Positions 46,313 through 59,399 are shown, numbered from the stretch's first letter. The stretch is DNA of 64,000 nt from Lucifuga dentata (GCA_014773175.1 VXCM01005479.1:1-64000); one strand, 5' to 3'. Notes: a model not told the origin generated them from the sequence alone. Translations and numbers: made by a program.

Positions 46313-46826
46313 TAAAGTCATTTCTTTGCTACTGCTACTCTCTCCCTCAGTTGCGCTGCTTCCAGAGCAGCTCATGGAAATTAGAGCTTTTATCCAATCA
46401 AATTTTCCACCTGTGCTGTTTCTGGGTAAAAAAAATCTAGCCTGAGACCTTCAGAATTTTGAGTGAATCCCCTCTGCTATTCAAGCAAATGGGATGATGT
46501 TGCTGATTGTCAAATTCTTTAACCAATCAGATTTCAAATTTGCCATGTTGGGCATATTGTTTGACACACCAGGGCCTTCTAGCTGGCCTTGACCTATATC
46601 AGTTAGTAGAGGGCAACATTGTGCTACCCAGTATACAGCCTGCCGTAAATTCATCATCAGAAGAAGAGGGCCAGTTAGCTAGCTGAAGTAAAACTAGCTA
46701 GCACGTAATGTAGCATTATCTAAGATTAATTTAAACTTTCTTTCATGACATTTAGATTTTTAGATGTAGTGCTTTAGATTTTTTGGTTGAGATTTTTACT
46801 TAGCCCTGTTGTTTTTTAAACACACA

Positions 46827-47119
46827 ATGGCTGAAGGAGGAGAAGAAATGGATGGCAGATGTAGTGGCAAAGCCTTTTTCACATTTTCAGTCCTAAAACG
46901 CATTAAAATGTATTTAAAAAAATAAGACTGGACAGGCTTGACTGTCAACACTGGCCTCCATGGCAATAGAGAAGGAGCTTTTACTGGAACTTAAATGCAC
47001 TGATGTACTATACAACCATGTCATTGAACTTAAAGAAAGAAAGGAGGACAGACTTTATCTTCAGATGATGAGCAGCTTTGGTATGTTTGATGGATTTTTA
47101 TGTGGCTGGAATCTGTGAG
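46827..47119 (+). pseudogene. hAT transposase remnant, start joined to C-terminus
   Basis: 46827 starts MAEGGEEMDGRCSGK..., reaches SVLKRIKMYLKK and stops. The continuation of the conserved C-terminal region is in another frame: 46942-47119 (LSTLASMAIEKELLLELKCT, then DVLYNHVIELKERKEDRLYL), ending with a stop. Segments of the form LKRIK-YLR ... L--L--LSIEK-L---LK-TD-LYD-VIE are characteristic of the C-terminal region of zinc-finger MYM-like and related hAT transposases. At least one frameshift separates the parts, and the DDE core is missing. It cannot make a functional enzyme. Confidence 0.72.
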
Positions 47120-47525
47120 GAAGCCTGTTGAATCCTGACTGTGTTATCTGTGTTTTACGGCATTTTTGCTTGCTTGCTGGTCATATGAGTAAATGTAATG
47201 GTTGTTGTGAGTTTGTTCTTGTTTCTTTACTAATGACATTGATTTGGTCTATGTGATGTCTATTTGTGATGCAGCATCCTGTCATACTGTGTAGTAATGC
47301 TACATCCTTGATGCTTTCAGTCACCATGTATTCATGTCTCTGCTGTTAGTGTATGTTAAATCACTTTATTCCACTTGATAACGGTTACTGTCACTGTGAC
47401 TATGGGGTGGTTACGTTGACTGACAATAGCTTATAGCTCTAGTGTCATGTTGAGGTTATTCAAATTAATTAATTGAGGGAGGATAGCATTGAAGGCCTAG
47501 GTATAAAACATACGGCTCACCATTG

Positions 47526-47533
47526 CTCAAATA
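47526..47533. repeat. Target-site duplication, right (hAT D)
   Basis: CTCAAATA, an exact match to 46096-46103. Confidence 0.9.
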
Positions 47534-47826
47534 TGTAACCAATGAATATTGGGTGACAAACTGAAGTCGGTCTCATCTACATCGAGCCCTTCTCATTGAT
47601 CAAACTGCATTTTCAGTATAGGATAGGTACACATATTGCACGTGCACACACACACAGTCAAGCTCCATTAAGTATAAATAGTCAGCCATATTAGACATTG
47701 TTGCTGCTTTACTACCAAGTGAATATCTACAATTGTTTTATTTTATCCCTTATATGTATCATAAATGCATCCATTTCTGTAAAACAGGATGATCTAAGTA
47801 TAAGGACAAAGAAACACACCAACAAT

Positions 47827-47874
47827 CATCTGCATGTGTGTGCATACAGTACTGTATGCACACACATGCAGATG
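47827..47874. repeat. Perfect 48-bp palindrome
   Basis: The left half (47827-47850) ends TGTGTGCATACAGT. The right half (47851-47874) begins ACTGTATGCACACA. The two 24-bp halves are exact reverse complements with no spacer, and symmetry stops at 47826/47875. It includes (TG)n-like core units but is not a simple repeat. It could extrude as a cruciform or, if transcribed, form a hairpin. Confidence 0.95.
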
Positions 47875-50596
47875 GCAAATGACAATGATGAGGACTGCAG
47901 CGATGGCAGTATAGTAAATACAGCAGCATCTGTATTTGTTCTGTTTTTATTATCATTCAGTTTCTCCTTTGTGTATGTTCTCGCATGTCCAAGTCCCTCC
48001 CCCTCCTCTTGCTGAATAACTGAAGTGAATGATTCCCCAAAATGTGTCTGTGACCAATAGCGGCTGCCATGCATAACAGAATCATAAAAGTAACTCTTAC
48101 TGCCATCAGAATGTCTGCAGAACTAATGCATACCCTCAATTCTCCAGCTGCCTAATATGTTTTTACCCTTCACGGATGTCAGACTCTGAATGTGAAACCC
48201 TTTTAAGAGCTGCCCCTTCAAGTCTAATGCCCATGTTGTGTTTACACCTAGAACACTCTCCTTTACCCCACAATCAGAAATGGTTTCTTAGTGCACATCA
48301 CTGAAAAGCTCCTGCAGAAATACAACAGCAGAAAGTTTTATATTGCAGCATGTAAGGATAGTGTTGAGCACTTCCACATGAAAAACAACAACAAAAGGTC
48401 CACATTTAAACACAAACACAGGAGCTTTTCACACTCACATTTGTTTATCTTATGTTATTAAGATCAGAAAACACCAAACATTGCAGATTCATGCACATGA
48501 TCAAGAACAAAAACAGTTTTAGTGCATCTAGCTGCGGGAGCTGCTCACTTGAGCTTAAATATTTTTAAGAGTTCAGCAGTTAGTGAGTGTCTAGAGGGTA
48601 GATTTACAACTCTTTCCTTTGATTTAGTGTTTGAGTTATTTCTAAGTCCTCATCCCCACACAACACACACATGCACACACACAACTGACATTATCAGGTC
48701 TACACAGAAAAAGTGTTTACTCCCAAAATTCCACTCTCTCCCTCAGCTCAAATATTTAGACTGAGAGACTCAAGCTCTCTCCTTTGAATTGAAGTAATTG
48801 GTTGGCATCTGAATTTGAATTTCACAGTCTGTAGATTGCTGTGCAGTGTACTGGAGCACAGAGGAGAACTGTATAGGCATATGAATGAGTGGCATGTGTG
48901 CATGCATGTGCCCTGATTTATTAGTATTCTATCAGTAAAACCATATGAAAGTGTTGTCGCCCTCTTTTCAAGTCCCCCACCCTTCATCTCTTCCTCACTC
49001 TTTCTGCCTCTGTTTTCTGTGGAAAGGTCCTGTATGTGCCCTGTGGGCAGCTATTAATGAGGATCTACGTCGTGAGTCTTATTAAAACTTCATGACAGGC
49101 AGACACCTGCCTGGATGTCAATAAGAGTCAGGCTCTACCAATCATCAACACAGAGAATCTCTAATCCACACTACACTGGAAATAAGGACCCCCTGCCAGG
49201 ACGGATCCTCTGTTATCATCCATCTAAGGCTTCTAGTAAATCAGAAAATTGTGAAATCATATTAAATGCTCGGATTAACAGAGACATGCTGTTGTGAAGT
49301 GTACCTTTTCTTGTTTGGTTGATGCATGGATTGAATAAAGCTCTATTCAGCTCATCCAACAGCACAGAAAATGACTGATGGACGCTCAACCTTTGAAGAG
49401 CCACTGTATTAAACTTGACACAGTCCATGGTAAGTTCAGAGAATATTTCTTACCTGCAGTGGCTTATTACGGCCTGAAAACTTTTTCCCTCAAGGACTTA
49501 ACAGGTGTAGTCCTTAGTCTACTGAAAACTAATACAGACTCTATCCACATCTGTGTTCTTTTTTTTTATTCATGGTATGGCAACATCTAAAATATTAGTG
49601 TGCCAGTTTTCCTGAGATGTTTGTTGCATGATTCAGCTTAATGCTGAATGTGGCTAACATCGAGTAATGTAATCTACACCAGACTCCAACTATACTATCA
49701 CGCCTCTTCTTCCATTTTCTCTTGGTCTCTGTGTCTGAAAGATGATGTATGTCTAACATCAGGGAGTAAACTATGACCTATTAGTGATGATGAATGGTCA
49801 CAAAGCACCCTGTCTCCCTCTATTTGCTGCACTTGGTCTGCTTAGATATTTCAGACAGCAGTGCTGTGTGTATTTAAGAGAAAGACAGACAAACATGGGA
49901 AATTATGTAGAAATTTAAAGTATGACTATTCATATGGTTTTTATATGGTTAGTCAGTTGTTTAGTAATTTCAAACAACTTGGGTTTCATTTCATACAGCA
50001 GAATGTAATAATTAGTTTTGCAAGTGTTGATGACTATGACATTTTTTTTAGTCTGAAAAAAGGTTACAGCAGAATTAATGCATGCTGAGTAAGAAGAATG
50101 CAGTTATCAGCAGGTGGAATTTAGTGGAGCTTAAATAATGACCAATCCCAACAACTCCTCTCACACCCTTTAAAAGCAGCAGCCAATTTTCCAAAAACAG
50201 AATTTATCTTTCTCATTCATTAATGGATAAAGTGATCTCATTTCTATTTTAGCAGAGTAATAAGTACTCTTTCTGAGTAACTCTTCCAACACTGATGGCC
50301 ACTTTGAGTATATGGGTGCATATACTGAGAGCTGCCCAACATAATCCTATTTACATGACAGAAATATTACTTATTAGGAAATGGTCTAAGGGAGTTTTAC
50401 TGAAAGAAAAAAACTGTCCTGAGATCTTTATGGAGCTCAGGACTTCTGCAGTTGAAATGACTTAGAATCTGTATGGAATAACTTCAGTATACTATGCAGA
50501 AAAATACAGAAGGGTATAGCTCTTCTGCTAAAACCCAGTGCACCATGCACAATGCACCCCTTTTATATGGAGAATCAGACTTTAAGACCTTCAGGT

Positions 50597-50634
50597 AAAA
50601 AAAAAAAAAAAAAANAAAAAAAAAAAAAAAAAAA
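50597..50634. repeat. Poly(A) with single N
   Basis: An A run with N at 50615. Confidence 0.9.
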
Positions 50635-51103
50635 GGCTAAGATTCATATGGCATCATCCTAATCCTATTCTTTAGACTGTCCTGTAATAAACTGAAAGAA
50701 AAGGTAGGCAAAAGCAGCAAAGGTTTCTCTAATCAACAAAAAAAAAGCTAACTATTCTTGCCTGCTGGAAAAGCCTAATGGGACTATTGACTGACCAACC
50801 TGATGAACGTGATGTTATTCTAAGTGGGCCATTCGGTCCTTCATTTTGTTTAGTTTAACCAAGTATAACCAATTCTGAGTTATGTGCCCTGCCAAAAACA
50901 CAAACTTTATTTTCGCTACTGACAAAAGCATACAGTATGTCATGCACCATTACAGATGCTGATGTTATTAATATGCTCAAACAGATGACATTCACCAATT
51001 TAGCACTGCACTTCCCTAAAGTCAGGGAACTTGAAAACGACAGGAGGCTTTTCAAACTTACTTTTCAAACTTGTTTCTTCTGCACCAACATGGTGTAACC
51101 CTT

Positions 51104-51130
51104 GTGAAAGTCAGTTTTCCTGACTTTCAC
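51104..51130. repeat. Perfect 11-bp-arm hairpin
   Basis: GTGAAAGTCAG (51104-51114), loop TTTTC, CTGACTTTCAC (51120-51130). No terminator-type T run follows, and in a vertebrate it has no obvious role. Confidence 0.85.
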
Positions 51131-53030
51131 AGCACCATCTACAGCCGTAGAAGCCTTTATACAGTTATTTTCACATCTTGAATGGTGCTCCTTACGACCA
51201 GTCAACTGAATTTGAAAAATAGTTGGTGTCCCTCTTCAATTATTTTCTGCTTTACAGTCAGATTAAATATACCCAGGGCTGCTTTAGGATAAGGCACAAA
51301 ATACAGTACTATTTATGTTTTGAAGAATGTACAGTAATCCGTTGTGAAATGCACATAAAGTAACCTCCCCTACCCTCGATTGTATGTATGTGTGTTCAAG
51401 ATAATTCCTTAAAAATATATGTACATTGCATGGCTCCAATTCTCACAATGCTATCCCCATCACAGAAAATCCACATCTTATTAATCTTTGCAACCACAAA
51501 TATTTCCACAGTTATAGTTGAGGTGGGTGAACTAGGGTCAGCTTAATGAGACCTAACCTAACATCTGAGGCCAGACCTGGTTGGCCCTTTAACACAGAGC
51601 GAGAACCAGCCAACCAGATGACCTATCTCTGCTACTGGGAGACCATGATCAATGTACAAGCAGCCAGCGGTGCATTGTTGGCTGTGTTCCTTTGTGTGTC
51701 ACTGTAAGTCACCTTGCTTCAGAGCTGAATAAATGCAACTCTTACTGATGTGGGAAACTGGAGCTTGTACTTAGCTGATTCATCTGGTAACATGACAACC
51801 TCATGGGACATTTTGAGAGGATACTTTGACAATGATACATCTGTGACCTTTCAGTTTCTCAGAGAGAAATGAATGAATGCGCATCATATATGGACATGAT
51901 GAGAAGGAATAGCGCACAACAAGGCACTCGACTCATTTATAAAACTTTATAAGGCTGTATAAGAGTGAGACGAAAATCCAAATGTAGCCACAAAATGAAA
52001 CTTGTCAAAGTGATTTTGTTCAGTTGTCTTTCATCTTTCTAAATATTTCATACATCAATTTGTCCAAATTGAAATGCAATCTCAATTAATATTAGCACAT
52101 ATACTTCAGGTCTATCCTAGCCTACAAGGAAAAGAGAGTTCTTCTTTATTAAAATCTGTAGTAGCAGTGCATCAACAGAAGCTATCTCAGGTCATTTTTG
52201 AAGCCATAGCAAGTCTGGGTCCAAATAGCTGAAAAAAAGAATGACTTGCTTACAGAAACAATGACATGCAAACCTTCAACATGTTAGTTAGAAGACATGT
52301 TAGGTAAAATTGATATGATATAACCAATTCACATTATTGGTTTCAGTTGCTAAGGATAATCATAGGTGTAGTTTACTTAATGTTAACAATGTGCACCTAG
52401 CCCTCTCTGGTTCTAGATAAATAGGTAGATCAGCAGATCACCTTGCAGTTCAGAACTACTTCTGATCACGTTCACACAAACAAAATATTCCAGAGCTATG
52501 TGACCCATATATTCCTCAAAAGGGTTTCTTTGAAGTTGTTTTGGTCTGCACACAAGGTGATTGCTGTGTTAAGACCTACCCAAATGAATCATACGGAAAA
52601 CAAGCCTCATTCAACAAGACTAAAACACATAGGTGGTGGTAGGTGGCTCAATCCGGTTGCTACTTTGAACACAAACATACTGTATAGACAAAAAATATAA
52701 ACATGCAAATGATAAAATGCACTGACCAGCCTAATCAAGATGACAATGTCTTCAATTTGCTAATGCAATGTTTAACATTTTGGCATAACCAGCACAAATA
52801 GCCAGTAATGCTGTAGTGGTGTGTGTGCCATCTGGTGCTATCCAGTCAAGTCAACGCTGGTCCATGCTGCTGCTGTGGGTGTGTTGCTTGTGTGGGTGAG
52901 TTAAGAATATTTTGCTGACAGTGTGCAATTTTGAGCAGTTATATGACAAATGACAATAAAGTCTCCATCCCTTTATTCATCTAATCTGTGAGTAGTACCC
53001 ACACACCGAGCTAACAAAATAAACTGAAAA

Positions 53031-53070
53031 ACAAAACAAAACAAAATAAAAAAAAAAAAAAAAAAAAAAA
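53031..53070. repeat. A-rich tract
   Basis: (ACAAA)n-like then pure A to 53070. It lies just upstream of the L1 fragment and could be the tail of an older retroposon. Confidence 0.9.
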
Positions 53071-53079
53071 CAGAAGGAA

Positions 53080-54390
53080 ACTCTACAATTAAAACAGACC
53101 CTATTATACATATGGCATCATGAAATGGATTTAATTTATGACTGATATGTCGTTTTTATCTGTATTTCTTTTTTGTGGAAAAATAACTTCTTACAAAACG
53201 GCCAGGGGAAGTCTAATCCTCAGAAATACCCTGAGGATACTGGAGCAGATTAAGGAGATCTTTAAAATACCCAGTTTTTCAGTTTGCGCACTAATACGTT
53301 ACAATCATTGTTTTTCATCAGCACTCACTGATCAAGTGTTTATTAAGTGGAGGGAAAAAGGTATATCCACAATAAAACACCTATATTGAGGGTAAATTTG
53401 TATCCTTTGCACAGTTGAGTGCTCAGTATAATCTTCTACAAGCACATTTTTTGACACCTCCAGTTTAGAGATTTTGTGAGGCATACTTTTTCTAATTTTT
53501 CATCTTTACCTGTTAATCATACATATTTTGATACTGTATGCAACCAGCCACCAGAGGCCAAAGGTCTGACATCTCAGTTTGTATATTTGTCTTCATCTTG
53601 CACTGGGACATCCTCAGATCAGTATAGATTGGCATGGGGCACAGAACTCAGGGTGTAACATGGGAAGAAGCATTGCAGCAGATACACACATGTTCTATTA
53701 ATGCCAGAATATTCAATTCAAAGTTCTACAATGGCTGCACTACTCCAAAACTAAACTGCATAGAATATTCCCATCTACCTCACCACTTTGTGATAGATGC
53801 AGACATATAGAAGGCTCTTGCACATCTTTTCTTATAATACTGTATGCTAGTCAAATAGTGGGAGGATGTTAGGATGTTTTCAGTTGCATGTCTAAGACAT
53901 ATGAAAAGGTCATTTTTGATGAACAGTTGGCTTTGTTTGGATGTTCTGAAGCTACAAGAATGTTCTCACATTCTGAACTGCAAGCATCATCCTTTGCTAT
54001 GGCGAAGAGAGTCCTTTTAAAGGAATGGAAATCTCCCTTTTCACCAGTTTTTAAACAATGGCTAATACGGTTTCTTTTTTTACACCTATAAAGGATACGT
54101 TATGTAAAGAGAGGTTCTGTGGCACAGTTTAATCAGATTTGGGGTCCCTTTTTTAGTAGCCTTAAGGAGTAATAAGCTACTTCCTGAATTGAACTATATA
54201 TATCACCTTTAAATTTTGTTTGCTTTTGATACTGTACCTGCTGTTGATGTAAAGGTAATGGTCTGGCTGGTATTGTACTGTGTGTGGAGAAGGGTGGGGG
54301 TGGGTTGTTGCTGTGGCTTGTTGTCCTTTTTTTCATTAATGTCTGTTGGTTTATTGAAAATTTATAAACAAAAATTTAAAAAAAAAAAAA
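53080..54390 (+). mobile_element. 5'-truncated L1 retrotransposon, ORF2 C-terminal region and tail
   Basis: The plus strand carries the post-RT part of L1 ORF2 in several frames. At 53138-53389, ...LILRNTLRILEQIKEI and ALTDQVFIKWREKGISTIKH LY. Next IEGKFVSFAQLSAQYNLLQA HF, then FRDFVRHTFSNFSSLP, KGLTSQFVYLSSS and RLAWGTELRV. Then QFKVLQWLHYSKTKLHRIFP and STSPLCDRCRHIEG with its Cys pair, and finally LALFGCSEATRMF and MAKRVLLKEWKSPFSPVF. This order matches the C-terminal region of fish L1 ORF2. At least five frame changes or stops show it is long dead. The endonuclease and reverse transcriptase domains are absent, as expected from 5' truncation. The 3' end has a GT-rich UTR and a poly(A) at about 54378-54390. 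No target duplication was identified. Confidence 0.85.
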
Positions 54391-54486
54391 TAATAATTTA
54401 TTGCAAGTAAAATTGTGTAAAATGATAAATGAATGACAGATTGGGAGAATCTGCTATGTCACATGACAGATTATCCTTCAAATAAA

Positions 54487-54529
54487 ATCTATCTATCTAT
54501 CTATCTATCTATCTATATAGATAGATAGA
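54487..54529. repeat. (ATCT)n microsatellite switching to (ATAG)n
   Basis: ATCT units followed directly by their inverse ATAG units, so the tract is itself palindromic. It follows CTTCAAATAAA, a form often seen at LINE tails. Confidence 0.92.
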
Positions 54530-57500
54530 AAGCTTTGTCTGTGCGTAGGAGTTCTGTCAATAGGGTACCCATCAATAACTGTATTACACAACTTATCTAT
54601 TTGCTTTTTGAGATGCAAACAAAACACATTTAAAGATTCAGAACAGCCTATTCGCCAACAAGATCACTCGTATTATAGTCTATTATGTTATATTCTCTGT
54701 GGCTTATACAGCGATGAATTCTATAACTCAGTGTGTCAGAGTGCTACAATAGCTTCTGGCTGGATTCCATTCCCTCACAAGCAACCATGTAACCATAGAA
54801 GGCCAAGTAGCCAAGCTATATTGTGTATTAATGTTCCCTCCTCTGTGGTGTGCATATATCAGTCCCCTCCAGTGAAAAAGCTACTGCAAGGAGAAGAAGT
54901 GACACATGAATCTTTGGCCATGTGCAGATATGAAGCAGTGGCAATGTAGTTATGGGTAAGCTGGAGAAATCTTCTTTTGGCCTTTTATTTAACATAACAA
55001 ATATAAAAATGTCATGTTGAAAATAACTTTTAAAACACTTTAATCTATCTGATACAAAGAAGTGTTTCTCATGATTGAACAAAACTGCCACAACAGACCC
55101 AGCTCATACAGTGCTGAGTGCTGAAGTCAAACCAAGAGCTTTGGATGTAGCAGTTAGCAAACTTAACTTTTGGCTTCTCTCAGCATAGTAGTTGAGAGGC
55201 ACTGCTCAGCTCCATAGAAAACAATGGGCCATCCATATGCCACAAAATTGCCACTGTTTTTGTGCAACCAGCCTTAGACAGTGTCCAGAAGTGACTTCAG
55301 AGAGGCTGAAAACTCGTAAACAGTACGTGAAATACTGTGCATGGCACCCCTCCTCCTCTTCTATAATGGAGCCTATTAAACTCGGACCTCGATTAAATTA
55401 TTTATAGGACCAGTGAGAAGCCATAGGCTACTTCATCAGTCAAACGTCCCATACTAGATTAGCTGGTCGAATTTAAATACATCAGACTGTGGTAAGGCCC
55501 TTTATCAATTGGAGATCAGTCCAAGATTTTATACTGGCCATGTCTGATTACAGCAGTGACAAGCAGTCATACGAATGCAGTCCATGAAGACGCAGGATTT
55601 TCCTCAACCAGCAAACAGTCTGCAGACACTGATGCATGCTGTTTCCTGACTCAGATCCCAAAGGATCAGTGATTGAAGCATCTTGTAGATGAGTTTGGTT
55701 CAAGCCAAGAGTCAGTTCTTAAGTACTGTCATATTTTCTTTAAAGAGAATCCTTTTTTAACTCCTGGCTCTCTCAAAAGTCAAAAGAGCTGTAAATCACT
55801 TAGCAAACTCACTCAACCCAATAATAATTGTTGGTTATTGTTTTAATGTTCTAATTGTGTAGAGGGGCAGGCATTAAATGTTTTTGACATGTCTCTCACA
55901 AGCCAGCGTGGGTGGTTTGTATTGTTCAATGCTTATTGTTCCCTTGGTACACCGACTAAATACATAATGAGTTCAGCATAGAAATCTTTGTTCAAAGCAT
56001 TTCTTTTCAATATCACAAGTTGTCATTCTGAATACATGCTGCAAATATCCCTGAAAAATATTGTATTGCACCACAACATAAACCTCATACAATATAATTC
56101 CAGTTAAAACCTTATAATGCTGTATGCATTCAGTCTGTATGACATGCATGTATCATCAAAGTCAGAAACAAATAGTAAGTTTGTGGACTTTCAGTTCACT
56201 ATAGCTTTGATCAGTACTAGTTAGGAAAGGTCTTAATTAAATTAGAAAACCTGAATGTAAATTGCAGATTTCAGTAAAATGTCCTTAATGTCAGGCAAAA
56301 GCAAAGACTGCTTTCTATGAATAACATGTGCAATAAATACTGTACTTAAATAATAAATAAATTACCTTCCACAAATGTCATGTGCTTTTGTATAAGGTGA
56401 TCATAGTGGCTAAATGGCTGTTAAGATAGTGTATTATTTTCATGTTCATCAAGCACCTGAACATTATTGCACCATTTTACTATATTCAACATCCAACACA
56501 GTGAACACACATTGCATACACACAGTGAATCCAATGCACAATGAATGAAATTAAATAGGTATAGTGTACCAAAAACACTTGGAATTTAAAATTTAGGATG
56601 AATTGAATACAATTAAAATGCTGAGATTATGTGTGAATATTGTATCATGGAAATATTGTCACGGTACATCTGCATCAGAATAAATACTTTATCTTGATCT
56701 AAGTGTACTGTCACATGCCTACCTACTTGTCAGTTTTTCATCCAGAACTTAAATATAAAATGAAGGATGATTCCTATAATGATCCTGCTTACTATCCACT
56801 AAAATGTGAATTTTCTTCTATAAGAAACACTTGTTTTCTGTCCCATTACTTTAATGATACTGAAAGAACATAGTTACATGACCTGTTATTATTCTACTCT
56901 ACCACATCATACTTACTAGCCTGTCTCTAGTACAACGGAAAATGTGACGGTTTTGCTTCTACTTTTTGCCAGACTCAGTGGAAAGAAGGAGAGAGCACAC
57001 AGTCTGTTAGCATGGTGCTTTTGGGTGAGGATATGGAGAGAGGATTGAGGTCCCTGAGGGTATTCAGTGATGTAGAGAGGAGAGAGAGAGAGGTTTCATT
57101 TGTCTTACTACTGGGACTGTATGAACTGTGTGTAACCAATGCATCCCTAAAATGTTATCATCTCCAAAGCTCCTGATGATTTTCACTGCATGAACAAGAA
57201 AGCTGTGTTGAATACTGAATCATAATAGGGCAGTTTGGTCCACAGCAGCCTGGTGGTAACTGGGCAACATGTAATCTAGTTAACCACTGTGGCTCTGGTG
57301 TGTGTGTTCATTATTTGGCAATGTACTTCACCAGAATTGGTGATTACAGATGGAACAAATACCTGCTTCTTCCTTGGCTGTAGAGAGAGCTAACAGAAAA
57401 GACCTTTAAACAGCATGCGAGCTGTTGTGGATGAGAACTGGCAGCTATTAATCTTTACTCAACCTTGCGAGCACAGTCATTATTATTTGCTATAACTTGC

Positions 57501-57687
57501 CATAATTGGAATTAAAATATATTATTGCTGTGTTGCCAACTGAAGTGACAAAAACAGTTCATAACTGAAAATCACAGGATATACAGGATGGCAGAAAAAT
57601 AAAATAAAATACATAAAAATAAAATGGCATAAAATGCAGGTAGAATTGACACCAAAATCTCAATGTGATGCCATCTTGCCAGAAATT

Positions 57688-57716
57688 CCCCCCCCCCCCA
57701 ACACACACACACACAC
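57688..57716. repeat. Poly(C) then (CA)n
   Basis: A run of C followed by AC dinucleotides. Confidence 0.92.
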
Positions 57717-59170
57717 CTCCCACACCAACCTACAACTCTACATCCATTTCAAAACATGGCGAATCACAAAAATCCCAAATCATATAGCATAACAAGTATT
57801 TCAGCAAAAATTCCACTTCAGTACAGCAATGCTTTGCCTTGCACAACACATAATACACATGAAGCAAACTGTGGCTTTTACAGGGTTAACAACATGAACC
57901 AGTCAATGATCAGTATCAGAATGGCTGATTCTAGGGACAATAAATTGGTATTGACTAGCATCCAAGCTACAAAAGCCTGACTAAAGAAACCCTATTACAT
58001 ACTATTATATATAGGAATTGTGAAAAATACTGCCAACTGTATAAGCAAATGCCATAAAGATTGGTCCAGTGCGCATACAGATCTGCAGATAGACCAAGGT
58101 AGTTCCAGTAGACAACACAGGCATCCTGCCAGATGAGGCCATCTGGGCATAAATTACTGCACATTCAGAATATGTGAGGCTAGATGTGCTTTGTAGTTGT
58201 ATCACATCAGCATACAGATATAAGACGTGCTATCTTGGCTGAAGTTCAGTAACTTTTATAACACCTGCTTGCACTACCTTGAAGTTATATTGCTACAATA
58301 CCACTCCAAAGACCACTGTGCTGACCACTATTGATTTATATAACATGCAGCCTGCTGCATCCACTCACAACTTATGCCTCTTCCAGAAGTACAGTGTGTT
58401 GTGTCAAACTCTGTACACTACATTCTCTCTTCTATGTCTGTGAATTTTCAGAAAAACTAATTGTTGATATGCAGGTCCAGATATTGGTAAGACTGGTCTA
58501 CCTCTACCCTCTCACCCGTGTTTCTGTGGCCTTCTTGTTTGTTGGAAATCCAAGAACAGCAGGCAATGAGAATCACATTGCACCACTTGATGAAGTTCTC
58601 CACCAAACTTCTACACTACAAAAGAGCAGTCAGCTAAGAACTTAAGCAGGCAAAGTGACTCAGAATTTAATCTGTGGTGAGAGGTAGAAGAGAACTCTTA
58701 ACTATGGCTCAGAGGTGGACAATATGGCCTGTGAGGCAACTAAGAAAATCATAGAATTGTGACATATTCTGTGCAAGAGAGGAATAGACAAACTGGTGTG
58801 TGGTCAGACTTCTGTTGAAGACAATCACTGACCACACTTTATTTTAATTTTTCATGCTGTTATATTCAGAACCTGCCAATTTATAGTATAAAAATTGTTG
58901 AAATAATGGAGATATCTCAGAACATTATTGCCAAAATACTTGGTCATCCTTGTGATGCTTAATCTAATTTTACTGTATTTTCACCTTTCATCTGCAAGAT
59001 GTCCAGCAAGTAAAGGTATCATCAAAAGCCAACATGTATCTTGTATGAAGCTAGCAGGTAACATGGAGCCCTTTAAGAAGACTGTGAGATTTCTCCACAC
59101 TTACAGTAGCTGTAGGCATGAATTTATAAGCCATCATTTTCATCAGTGGTTGAGCTGAAAAGCAGAAAAA

Positions 59171-59365
59171 TGGAGCAGCAGGAATGTGCCAAATGGCTGG
59201 ATGATTTTATATAGCCACATCGCCAACAAAGAGAAACACCTGAAGTTGCATTGCTTAACGGCCAAAGATTACCTTGGTTTATCTTTCACAGAACAGTCCA
59301 ATCAGTTTAAACTACCCAAGCTAACACTGAGAAAGCTATCAGCAGGGGAAACACCAAACACCTAA
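59171..59365 (+). other. Unrecognised 65-codon open segment
   Basis: Open on plus without an early ATG, reading for example HIANKEKHLKLHCLTAKDYL and GLSFTEQSNQFKLPKLTLRK, and ending at TAA 59363-59365. The composition is more protein-like than neighbouring frames. I do not know the family. It could be a fragment of an old transposon, a pseudogene or chance. Confidence 0.2.
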
Positions 59366-59399
59366 TTATTTATGAAGACAATTATCCCCTAAAAGCAAA

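Larger units (their letters stand above)
46104..47525 (+). mobile_element. hAT transposon with internal deletion (element D)
   Basis: The left end is CAGTGGTGGGCCGTCAGAGC CAGCAAGGCC. The right end reads ACGGCTCACCATTG, the complement of CAATGGTGAGCCGT, matching the left end at 12 of 14 positions. The perfect 8-bp duplication CTCAAATA flanks both sides. Inside, an ATG at 46827 opens a short frame with MAEGGEEMDG and then SVLKRIKMYL before a stop. Further on, 46942-47119 encodes a hAT C-terminal segment (LSTLASMAIEKELLLELKCT). The large catalytic part of the transposase is absent between them, so this is an internally deleted, non-autonomous copy. A GCTAGCTGAAG/ACTAGCTAGC stretch lies at about 46677-46700. 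The length of 1,422 bp includes a 64-bp assembly duplication. Confidence 0.9.
47534..53079. other. Long unassigned stretch
   Basis: About 5.5 kb with the perfect palindrome at 47827-47874, a hairpin at 51104-51130, a poly(A) with N at 50597-50634 and an A-rich tract at 53031-53070. Around 51540-51790 there is a segment ending with an AATAAA signal (GAGCTGAATAAATGCAACTC) that could be an LTR or a 3' end, but I could not find matching LTR ends. No gene was recognised. Confidence 0.5.

Noticed and set aside
51540..51790. Possible solo LTR with AATAAA near 51731
   Set aside because: No convincing TG...CA termini, no 4-6-bp target duplication and no second LTR found.
55100..55440. Possible dispersed repeat around GTTGAGAGGCACTGCTCAGC TCCATAG
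   Set aside because: It looked vaguely familiar, but no second copy in the window and no terminal structure supports it.
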